The notes below the pieces were generated by a model, which saw only the letters and a program-made list of their open reading frames with translations, was not told the DNA's origin and did not search any database. Both the position numbers and the translations under genes were made by a program. Shown in pieces: positions 43,420-50,328 of a stretch of 64,000 nt of DNA. The stretch comes from Gottfriedia sp002574545. GTDB lineage: Bacteria > Bacillota > Bacilli > Bacillales > Bacillaceae_G. The DNA lies in NCBI GenBank assembly GCA_052180195.1, contig CP197469.1. One strand, 5' to 3'. Position 1 is the first letter of the stretch. The number at the start of each line of letters is the position of its first letter.

Positions 43420-43448
43420 ATCATAATAACGAAATACTCATACGTCAA
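43420..43448 (-). promoter_or_regulatory. Sigma-A promoter of the AtuA operon
   Basis: On the minus strand, -35 TTGACG (43448-43443) and -10 TATGAT (43425-43420) are separated by exactly 17 bp. The predicted start near 43413 falls inside the 20-bp operator. Confidence 0.8.
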
Positions 43449-43560
43449 TAATTATTTTTAAATTTTTTAGAATAAACTGATTATAATAACCAGCTTATTG
43501 ATCCAATTTCTTTATTTAATCGCGGCTCTTTTTGAAAATATAGTTGCTCAGACAAAACAA

Positions 43561-43584
43561 AACCCACCATCTATTTGGTGGGTT
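43561..43584 (-). terminator. Terminator of the gene at 43.66-44.01 kb
   Basis: A perfect 9-bp stem (43561-43569 with 43576-43584) has a 6-nt loop and T-rich sequence after it on the minus strand. Confidence 0.82.
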
Positions 43585-43659
43585 CAATCATATTATTTAA
43601 CCAACATACACTGTTAGATAACTTTTTAGAAGCCATACCATTTTCATTATAAAATGAAA

Positions 43660-44010
43660 TTAATTTACTGCACGGCTCAATTCTTCACGAAGTCCATTGT
43701 TAGCTAATTTATCCATATTTAGAAGCAACGTTTTAACTTGTACAAAATCAACATCACTTCCTAGTTCAAAGATTGCTACGAGATTGTTGTTATTGTCTTT
43801 AGAAACTTTCATTTTGTATTTACGTTTACGGAATAGTCGTTCTACCTTTGTTCCACGAGATACAGAAATTCTGTAAGTGTCATTTTGATAGACTGTGCCT
43901 GCATCAAATCCATTATATGAAAAATTTGTAAATTCCTTATTAGGCTTAGATACATCGATGTCTAATTCTTTGTTAACAATAAAATCTTTCAGTAGGTCTA
44001 GTTTAGTCAT
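43660..44010 (-). CDS. Hypothetical protein, 116 aa
   Basis: A soluble protein with no family I recognise. It has an acidic N terminus, a central basic strand ('VERLFRKRKYKMKVS') and a C-terminal helix 'DFVQVKTLLLNMDKLANNGLREELSRAV'. No signal peptide or transmembrane segment. ATG 44010 has an AAGGAGG site 7 nt upstream, so the GTG at 44031 is rejected as start. It is monocistronic with its own terminator. Confidence 0.6.
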   Translation of the reverse strand: MTKLDLLKDFIVNKELDIDVSKPNKEFTNFSYNGFDAGTVYQNDTYRISVSRGTKVERLFRKRKYKMKVSKDNNNNLVAIFELGSDVDFVQVKTLLLNMDKLANNGLREELSRAVN

Positions 44011-44217
44011 CTTCAATTCCTCCTTAGCCACGATGGCTTCTAATGTAGTCGGAAAGTCAACCTCTGAAATATTAAAGGTCAGAGCTGATATAGATCGCTC
44101 TTCTTCCTATTCAAATGATCATTTACCTCAAAATGAACTTGAACTCAATTAATTTTATCATAATAGTCCAAAAACATATAATAGTACCTAATAATTTATC
44201 ATTACGAAGCTCTTCAA

Positions 44218-44961
44218 TTAAATCTCATACTTAGTAGACTGTGTCTTAGAAGGAATTGAATAGGTTGACATAATGCCATCTTTATTAACCTTAATCCCAT
44301 GTAAAATCCCACCATATGCAGCGGCCCCATCTATACAGATCTTCGTTTTACAAGGTGAATACCAAATATCAAATTTCCCTTCAGTCTTATAAAGGATTGA
44401 TGTTGGAGTATGGCCGAAAATAAATGTTTTATTGGTCTCATTTTTTCCGTAATGGAACTCATCACGAATCCAGTAAAATTCCTTGTCTGTTGTTTCTTTC
44501 CAATCTTCAAGATTAAGATCAACCCCGGCGTGAACGAATACATAATTTTCCCATTCAAAATACAAAGGTCTTGATTTAATAAATTGTAATTCCGATTCAA
44601 ATTGTTCCTTCATTAATTGTGCTACTTCATTAGGGCCTCTTTTATTTGTAATGTCAAATTTAAAAAATGAATTAATCGTTTCTAAACCACCTTGTCCATA
44701 ATAATACGCTTGTTTAAACTCAGGTTGCTCAAGCCAGTCCAATAACATTTGCTCATGGTTTCCTAATATAACAACTGCTCCGTATTCTTTTTCTAATTGC
44801 TGCGCTCTTATCAAAACCTCGTATGGATTCTCACCACGATCAACTAAATCTCCTAGTAGTACCAGCCTTTCATTATCAGGATTCCATTTTTTAAGTAATT
44901 TTTCTAATTCATTAATGCTACCATGTATATCTCCAATCGCAAAAACTGTATCCTTATCCAT
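44218..44961 (-). CDS. Metallophosphoesterase (PrpE/ApaH-like serine/threonine phosphatase family)
   Basis: An enzyme of about 247 residues with the full metallophosphatase motif set: 'FAIGDIHGS', 'VLLGDLVDRGENP', 'VVILGNHEQML', 'FVHAGVDL' and 'IFGHTP'. These bind two metal ions. Close relatives are PPP-type bacterial protein phosphatases or diadenosine tetraphosphatases; sequence alone does not tell which. The frame extends 23 codons upstream to ATG 45030, but ATG 44961 has a GAAAGGG site and starts directly before the conserved domain. It is probably monocistronic. Confidence 0.9.
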   Translation of the reverse strand: MDKDTVFAIGDIHGSINELEKLLKKWNPDNERLVLLGDLVDRGENPYEVLIRAQQLEKEYGAVVILGNHEQMLLDWLEQPEFKQAYYYGQGGLETINSFFKFDITNKRGPNEVAQLMKEQFESELQFIKSRPLYFEWENYVFVHAGVDLNLEDWKETTDKEFYWIRDEFHYGKNETNKTFIFGHTPTSILYKTEGKFDIWYSPCKTKICIDGAAAYGGILHGIKVNKDGIMSTYSIPSKTQSTKYEI

Positions 44962-45166
44962 ATATCCAACCCTTTCTGTTAACCTATTATTTACCACTAA
45001 ATTGTTTGAATAATATAAATAGTTTAACAAATAACTAAAGTAAGATGTTCGTCTTATTGATTTTTTACGTAATAAAATTTTATTTAATTGTCCAATTATA
45101 ATTAGGATAGTTTATTTATCACAGGGAATAATGAAAAGGTAAAATTTTGGTAAAGGGGATTTTAGA

Positions 45167-45301
45167 ATGAGTAATGAGAATAACGATTTAAAAAATAGTG
45201 ACTTTTTTATTGCAGATTTAACTAGTGATGCGAAGAGTAAGATTGAGAATTTAGAAGAAGAATTGGATATTACTTTAGTTGCTTATGATTGTAAGAAGTG
45301 A
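45167..45301 (+). CDS. Small acidic protein, 44 aa
   Basis: A short frame with an AAAGGGG site 8 nt before ATG and a terminator 8 bp after the stop, which together make it look genuine. The peptide is charged and soluble (opening MSNENNDLKNSDFF, ending LVAYDCKK) with a Glu-rich helix in the middle. No family recognised; the short helix-Cys ending resembles small peptides seen beside Bacillus regulators. Confidence 0.6.
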   Translation: MSNENNDLKNSDFFIADLTSDAKSKIENLEEELDITLVAYDCKK

Positions 45302-45308
45302 GTTTTCT

Positions 45309-45337
45309 AAGAGCGCTTTCTAGGTGCTCTTTTTTAA
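45309..45337 (+). terminator. Terminator of the 44-aa gene
   Basis: An AGAGCGC/GTGCTCT stem (one mismatch) is followed by six T. It begins 8 bp after the stop. Confidence 0.7.
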
Positions 45338-45344
45338 TTTGTAA

Positions 45345-45374
45345 AAAAATAACACTCACTTTAGTGAATGCCTA
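45345..45374 (-). terminator. Terminator of the lipoprotein gene at 45.4 kb
   Basis: A 7-bp stem CATTCAC/GTGAGTG (one G-T pair) is followed by seven T on the minus strand, 30 bp after the stop. Confidence 0.7.
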
Positions 45375-45402
45375 AAGTAATTATTTAATTATACTTTTAA
45401 CT

Positions 45403-45957
45403 TCAAAGCGGATCGATTGTTTCATCTGAATCTAATAAACATTGACTATTTTTAGTCTCTTTTATTACAATCATTAGTCTATAATTGATTCCAATGATCA
45501 TAGGCACTAATTCAGGATCACTTACTTCATTATTTATTTTTGCATAATATGCTTTAACTGCATAATATTCTTCTTGAATTGGACTTAATCTAAATTTGTC
45601 TGAACTTGTAATATCCTTAAATTCCAGAAATGTCGTGTGTTTTAAGTTTTCAAGATACTTTCTTGAAGAAGAGTCACCATAAAATGCAATAGTTGGACCA
45701 AGTAATTTTATTGCATCGTCGTATTTTTTCTCGTTTAAAAATTTAAAGTAGAGCTTCGGTACTTGTTCTGCCTCAGCAACAGCTGCAGTTACAATATTGG
45801 ATTTCATACTATTTGACTTTGAATTATCATTTGTCATTTTAGTTGACTCTATTTTAGATGTTTTAATGATATTCTGCTTATTCGGTGTACATCCTACTAA
45901 AATATTGAATGATAATAACAATATTATAAGTTTATGAATAGATTGTTTTGTATACAT
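45403..45957 (-). CDS. Lipoprotein of unknown function, 184 aa
   Basis: The start is ATG 45957, with an AAGGAGGGG site 6 nt upstream; the longer frame to 45984 begins inside that site. The N-terminal signal ends in 'FNILVGC', so the protein is lipid-anchored at the cell surface. A Ser/Thr/Asn/Lys-rich linker (about 30-55) leads to a small domain, 'VPKLYFKFLNEKKYDDAIKLLGPTIAFYG', ending 'INYRLMIVIKET', resembling the NTF2-like DUF4829 fold in layout. Function unknown. Confidence 0.72.
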   Translation of the reverse strand: MYTKQSIHKLIILLLSFNILVGCTPNKQNIIKTSKIESTKMTNDNSKSNSMKSNIVTAAVAEAEQVPKLYFKFLNEKKYDDAIKLLGPTIAFYGDSSSRKYLENLKHTTFLEFKDITSSDKFRLSPIQEEYYAVKAYYAKINNEVSDPELVPMIIGINYRLMIVIKETKNSQCLLDSDETIDPL

Positions 45958-46160
45958 TTCAAACCCCTCCTTATTTCTAGACATGAAATACTTTTAAAAA
46001 CTTTACCCTACTATTCTTGTGGAAAATGTTCTATATGTGATAAATAGTTGAAATTTTTTTGACAAAATAAAGTCATCTTATTTTACAAAAAAGGTAAAAA
46101 CATTCTAATGATGAGGAATTAAATATATATACCACCGTATGATGAACAAACAAACAATAA

Positions 46161-46190
46161 AAATAGGAACCTAATTTGGTTCCTATTTTA
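46161..46190. terminator. Perfect 12-bp bidirectional terminator
   Basis: 46161-46172 pairs perfectly with 46179-46190, with a 6-nt loop and A and T runs built into the stem. It lies 26 bp beyond the stop of the 73-aa gene. Confidence 0.85.
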
Positions 46191-46215
46191 TAAAATACAT
46201 CTCTGTAAATAAGAA

Positions 46216-46437
46216 TTAAGTTTCGAAATATTTTTTGGATCGTCCATCATTAATACTCATTATTTCCCCTATAACTATTTCCTGTTTTTTTCCGTCTTCT
46301 ATTGATTCAATTAGATTTAATGTGGAATGTGGAATAGCTTCTCCATTGAAAAACTTATATTGAATAGCATTCTTTAACATCGTTGATTTAGCTCTTACTT
46401 GACTAATTTGGTGAATATTGGTTGCAATTGAAGTCAT
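46216..46437 (-). CDS. Hypothetical protein, 73 aa
   Basis: A small soluble frame with no recognised family. The Shine-Dalgarno sequence is weak (GAAGAAA), but a perfect terminator follows, which supports a real transcription unit. It contains 'TSIATNIHQISQVRAKSTML' and a basic C-terminal 'NDGRSKKYF'. It lies 86 bp downstream of the DUF6933 gene in the same direction, so it could be cotranscribed with it. Confidence 0.45.
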   Translation of the reverse strand: MTSIATNIHQISQVRAKSTMLKNAIQYKFFNGEAIPHSTLNLIESIEDGKKQEIVIGEIMSINDGRSKKYFET

Positions 46438-46523
46438 AATTTCTTCAAGGTAATTTAAGATTAAGATTAATAATGATTGATTTCCAAATGAGAAATTTCA
46501 ATTGAATTTAAAGGTACTTTAGA

Positions 46524-47042
46524 TCACTTCATTTGATGAAAAAATTCATCCAATGCTCCTCTCATCAATCTTTTCGGAGAAGAACGTAACTTGTATAAAG
46601 GCATGTCATTAAGATGAAGATTTAAGTGAAGCAAACTAATTATTTCATCTAACTCTACCCTGTGGTAAACATAAGATTCAGCAAGATAAATCATATCATT
46701 CATCTGTGAAATAATACTTCGATCACTTGTTGCACTGTATTGAACTTCACCAAGGTGTTCCATATATTGATCAACTTTCTCGATATCATACTCGTTTGCC
46801 AGAAAATTTGTCACAATATTCCTCTGCATTACCTCTTCAAAATTCGTAAAATCCTTTTTTAGAAGACCATACATCACAAAACAATATCTAGTTACGTTAT
46901 TCATGACTAATACGCATTTTTTACGGCCAATTTTAAAGATATTAGCGTGCCAGCAAAACAGTTGATTCTCGTTTGATAAATCTGGTTTTTCTATTTTGAT
47001 TTTCATTTCATCTGAAAGTTTTTTTGTTAGTTGAATGTACAT
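46524..47042 (-). CDS. DUF6933 domain protein
   Basis: A protein of about 172 residues. 'MYIQLTKKLSDEMKI', then 'FCWHANIFKIGRKKCVLVMNNVTRYCFVMYGLLKKDF', is the DUF6933 hallmark, a family whose conserved W-H-A-N and N-x-x-T-R-Y positions suggest an unknown enzyme or binding fold. ATG 47042 follows GAGGA at 8 nt and begins right at the conserved block, so the ATG at 47057 is rejected. It ends in the basic helix 'LRSSPKRLMRGALDEFFHQMK'. Function unknown. Confidence 0.72.
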   Translation of the reverse strand: MYIQLTKKLSDEMKIKIEKPDLSNENQLFCWHANIFKIGRKKCVLVMNNVTRYCFVMYGLLKKDFTNFEEVMQRNIVTNFLANEYDIEKVDQYMEHLGEVQYSATSDRSIISQMNDMIYLAESYVYHRVELDEIISLLHLNLHLNDMPLYKLRSSPKRLMRGALDEFFHQMK

Positions 47043-47373
47043 CCCTATGGTCCTCATTATTCAATATTTTTATTTATATTCTAACATTGCATCAAACTAA
47101 ATCTAGTATATAAAATATATTTGTCATCATTTTACTAAAATAAACACAACTTCAATTACATAATAAACAAAAGATTATTGTATGGTTGCACCTTTATCGA
47201 GGATTTTCCGCCGAGTCTCTTTGTTCTAATTACATAAAAGAACTCCTTTTTAGTCTACGTTCTTTAATTTTAAATAACGTATATTTAGGAAGACCGCTTT
47301 ATTTATGATATATTCATAAATTGCAATTAAGCTAGGCCAACAGAGTATTTTTACCCTATCGACCTAGCTTATG
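47043..47373. other. 331-bp intergenic region
   Basis: No gene seen. The right end holds the hairpin of the PTS operon at 47329-47370. Confidence 0.35.
47329..47370 (-). terminator. Hairpin after the PTS/SIS operon
   Basis: A 10-bp stem (47329-47338 with 47361-47370, one wobble) and a partly paired loop lie 3 bp after the last stop of the operon. The T tract is weak, so it may be a rho-independent terminator of modest strength. Confidence 0.5.
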
Positions 47374-48111
47374 TTAGAATTTATAATGAATCGCTTCTGA
47401 ATACTGTTTAATTAAATTCTGATTTAATTCATCTCCGCCATCTAAGTTAGCTGAGTAGAAAATTGGTGGTGTTTTGATACCATTTTCTACTAATCTTTGG
47501 CAAGTTTCCACAATAATGGTATTTAACACAGTTGCACCAACAACAGTTGAAGTAGCTCCAACTTTTTGCTCAATACCTTGAATATCACAACATGCGTCAC
47601 CGATATGACCGTGATTATCGATTACAATATCTGCTAGCTCATACAGACATTTTCTACTTGAGTGACGACTTTTTGCTGACTTAGAGTATTTTACATTTGT
47701 TAGTGCAATAATCTTTACACCCCGACTTTTTGCGTGAAATGCCAAGTCAATGATAATTGGATTTCTGCCGGAAACAGAATGTAAAATAAGTATATCATCT
47801 TGTTTAAAAGGAACATTTTTACCTACAACCGTTCCATAGCCTTCTAGACGCTCCATTTGAGAGGTAAAGGTAATTGGTGAACGGTCTAACATACATTCAC
47901 GAGCAAAAATTGGGTTAATCGTCATCATTCCGCCAGCCCTGTAAAACAGTTCTTCCGTAAGAATGCCTGCATGACTAGCACCGAAAACAAATACAGAGTT
48001 CTTTTTTAAATTTGCTTCTGTTAATAATGCAATACTTGCTTCAATATTCTCTGTTTCTTTTGTAAAAACCTCAGTTAAGATCGTTTGAACTTTTTCAACA
48101 TATTGGTACAT
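47374..48111 (-). CDS. SIS-domain sugar-phosphate binding/isomerase protein (UPF0309-like)
   Basis: A protein of about 245 residues with an SIS (sugar isomerase) fold. 'KKNSVFVFGASHAGILTEELFYRAGG' is the phosphosugar-binding start, with 'ILHSVSGRNPIIIDLAFHAKSRGVKIIALTN' as the second SIS loop. The C-terminal 'FYSANLDGGDELNQNLIKQY' is characteristic of UPF0309-type proteins. It is the last gene of the Ula-type PTS operon, suggesting it isomerises or lyses the incoming phosphosugar. ATG 48111 has a GGAGGG site; the longer frame runs into the upstream gene and is rejected. Substrate unknown. Confidence 0.88.
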   Translation of the reverse strand: MYQYVEKVQTILTEVFTKETENIEASIALLTEANLKKNSVFVFGASHAGILTEELFYRAGGMMTINPIFARECMLDRSPITFTSQMERLEGYGTVVGKNVPFKQDDILILHSVSGRNPIIIDLAFHAKSRGVKIIALTNVKYSKSAKSRHSSRKCLYELADIVIDNHGHIGDACCDIQGIEQKVGATSTVVGATVLNTIIVETCQRLVENGIKTPPIFYSANLDGGDELNQNLIKQYSEAIHYKF

Positions 48112-48112
48112 A

Positions 48113-49363
48113 TTATAACCCTCCGAAGAGACTTGCAATTCCACGACTGATGATTCCCCATAGGGATAAGTCATTTCCACCGAAGATTAGTAGCCAGTTT
48201 GTAATTGTTTCGCTAAATAGCACTGCTGAAAATCCTAGTAAGGCAACCATTACAAAAGAAGCAGTAATGGTACCGATGATCGCACCTCGGACCCCACCTT
48301 GTCCCTCACCGATAACCGCAGCTCCACCACACTCGAAGAAGCTTGTTATTACAAGTGGTACTAATAGCACACCAAATATATTAAATGTATTTGCAATGAT
48401 AACAAGGACAGTTGATGTAATCATTGCTACAATAAATCCGATAATAACTGCGTTTGGGCGGTAGTTAAATAAAATCGGAATATCAAATGCTGGCTTTGAA
48501 CCAGGAACTAACTTTTCTGCAATTCCTTGGAAAGAAGGAATAATTTGGTTGATCAATAAGCGAACACCATAAAGCATGATTAATAAACCTGCACCGAATT
48601 TCAATGCCGCATTGAAAGCGAACATTACTAAACTACCATTCTCTGACACTAGAGAAGGAGCAATTATGCCAACAACAATGTTCATTACAAGCATTACTAA
48701 CGCACCTGTAATTGAGATTTCACGGAAGAAGCCAAGTCCTTCAGGAATATTTAAATCCTCAGTTGATTTTTCTTTGTTTCCAACACGTTTTGCAACGAAT
48801 CCTGAAATAAGCGATAAAATTCCTGTTGGGTGACCAATTAAGAAGCTATCATCACCGATTACATCCCAAACATATTTACGCATAATCCAAGGCATAAATG
48901 ACCAGTAAATCGCTGAGAATACAGCACCTAGACCGATTAAGATGCCACCTTCTAAACCAGCTTCCACTCCTGCTGCAATAAAGATGAAGGGGAACCACCA
49001 TAACATGTGACCAGTTAAGAAAATTGTCTTTACTGGTGTGAAACGCGCGATCGCTAAATGAATAATAAGACCGATAAACATCGCTAAACCAATATCGCCA
49101 CCATGCTCAGCAGTAAAAGTTACATCTGATAAACCTTCTGCTACTTTAACACCTAATTCAGATTGTACAGCCGCGTTTAAAGGCGCGATTGTACCTACTA
49201 ACATTCCTACACCGGCATCTAAAATTACCATACCGAATGCTGCTGATAAAGAGCCTTTGATAATGTCAGATACAGACTTTCTTTGGATAATCAAACCAAG
49301 CATAGCAATTAGTCCAAGTAACACAGGCGGATTTCTTAAAATATGATCTGTAATAAAATTCAT
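48113..49363 (-). CDS. PTS EIIC component, UlaA (ascorbate/SgaT) type
   Basis: A 416-residue integral membrane protein with about ten to eleven helices. It shows SgaT/UlaA signatures: 'ILRNPPVLLGLIAMLGLIIQRKSVSDIIKGSLSAAFGMVILDAGVG', 'FTAEHGGDIGLAMFIGLIIHLAIARFTPVKTIFLTGHMLWWFPFIF' and 'FFECGGAAVIGEGQGGVRGAIIG'. It translocates and releases the phosphorylated substrate together with the IIB and IIA genes just upstream. The known substrate of this family is L-ascorbate, but the operon lacks UlaD/E/F-like enzymes, so the sugar is uncertain. It has an AGGAGG site. Confidence 0.92.
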   Translation of the reverse strand: MNFITDHILRNPPVLLGLIAMLGLIIQRKSVSDIIKGSLSAAFGMVILDAGVGMLVGTIAPLNAAVQSELGVKVAEGLSDVTFTAEHGGDIGLAMFIGLIIHLAIARFTPVKTIFLTGHMLWWFPFIFIAAGVEAGLEGGILIGLGAVFSAIYWSFMPWIMRKYVWDVIGDDSFLIGHPTGILSLISGFVAKRVGNKEKSTEDLNIPEGLGFFREISITGALVMLVMNIVVGIIAPSLVSENGSLVMFAFNAALKFGAGLLIMLYGVRLLINQIIPSFQGIAEKLVPGSKPAFDIPILFNYRPNAVIIGFIVAMITSTVLVIIANTFNIFGVLLVPLVITSFFECGGAAVIGEGQGGVRGAIIGTITASFVMVALLGFSAVLFSETITNWLLIFGGNDLSLWGIISRGIASLFGGL

Positions 49364-49367
49364 ATTC

Positions 49368-49649
49368 TTAACCTCCTATTGTTGCTAAATAGTCTTGCAT
49401 TTTTTCTTTAACTTCATTTGCATCCATGTACTTCTTCACTGCATAAACAGGTACTTTTACTGAAGATTTCAACTCAGCTGAAAGCTCATTGCTTGTAAAA
49501 ATCACATCTGCTTGCATTGCTTTTGCTGATGAAATATCTGTGTTTTCTACATCAGCCTTAATGCCAAGCTCACGTGCAACTTTGTCTAAAGTCATTTTTA
49601 AAACCATTGAACTGCCAACACCAAATCCACACACTGCTAAAATTTTCAT
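49368..49649 (-). CDS. PTS EIIB component, lactose/ascorbate type
   Basis: A protein of about 93 residues. 'MKILAVCGFGVGSSMVLKM' holds the phosphorylated cysteine (Cys7) in the standard C-G-x-G-x-G-S-S-M loop. It carries phosphate from the IIA protein to the sugar bound in IIC. ATG 49649 follows GGAGG at 8 nt; the frame upstream to 49664 is spurious. It lies 4 bp from the IIC gene. Confidence 0.93.
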   Translation of the reverse strand: MKILAVCGFGVGSSMVLKMTLDKVARELGIKADVENTDISSAKAMQADVIFTSNELSAELKSSVKVPVYAVKKYMDANEVKEKMQDYLATIGG

Positions 49650-49664
49650 TTTCCTTACCTCCAT

Positions 49665-50096
49665 TTAGTTAAAAAGTTGTATAATTGCTTCTTTGTCTCC
49701 AGAAAGAACGATCTGATATTTGTCTGTATCTAGAAAAATTTCCATAATGTGTGAAAGACTTGCTAAATGTGAGTTGTTATCTTCAGCAGCCAGAACGAAG
49801 AAAATTTTTACTTTCTTTCCTTCTAAGTCAACTGGCTCCTTTGTAACCAACATACTCATACTTTGCTCGTTAACACCTTCACCAGGCCTTGCATGCATAA
49901 GTGCGAAATAATCAGCTAAAACCATATAAGGTCCATTGTCTTCCACACTTTGTATCATATTCTGAACGTATTGCTCAGTAATAAGATGATCTTTCAGCAA
50001 TGGCTGGCTAGCAATTTCCACAGCTGTTTTCCAGTCAACTACTTTATCAATTACATCAATGTATTCTGACGGTAAATATTTTTTTTCTTTCATCAC
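49665..50096 (-). CDS. PTS EIIA component (fructose/mannitol/ascorbate type)
   Basis: A 143-residue EIIA-2 domain. The phosphorylated histidine is in 'YFALMHARPGEGV', the expected active-site loop, with 'IFFVLAAEDNNSHLASLSHIMEIF' after it. It takes phosphate from HPr and passes it to the IIB protein. It begins GTG-ATG after a GAGGGG site; either codon may be used. It is first in the IIA-IIB-IIC-SIS operon. Confidence 0.93.
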   Translation of the reverse strand: MMKEKKYLPSEYIDVIDKVVDWKTAVEIASQPLLKDHLITEQYVQNMIQSVEDNGPYMVLADYFALMHARPGEGVNEQSMSMLVTKEPVDLEGKKVKIFFVLAAEDNNSHLASLSHIMEIFLDTDKYQIVLSGDKEAIIQLFN

Positions 50097-50112
50097 GTAT
50101 TTCCCCTCAATT

Positions 50113-50127
50113 CACTAACGCTTTCAT
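50113..50127 (-). promoter_or_regulatory. Possible catabolite-responsive element (cre)
   Basis: On the minus strand the sequence ATGAAAGCGTTAGTG matches the degenerate cre consensus with one mismatch in the right arm. It sits 17 bp upstream of the IIA start. Weak evidence; CcpA control of a PTS operon would be normal. Confidence 0.3.
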
Positions 50128-50328
50128 TTTTGTTTTCAACCTACTTTTAATATAAAATAACAAAACATTTTTTTATACATCTCTCATTTCCAGCTTTATA
50201 CCGGAAAAAAATGAACAATTCCGTTCGGTTATTGCCACTTTTTTATGGAAATAAGCTGAACTACCATCCATTGTAAATGATGATATTTTTCTTTAAAATT
50301 AAAATAAGGCTATTTAAGGGGGTCTCCT

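Larger units (their letters stand above)
43298..43659. other. AtuA operon control region
   Basis: 362 bp with no gene. It contains two palindromic operators, a sigma-A promoter for the AtuA operon, and the terminator of the next upstream gene. Confidence 0.8.
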
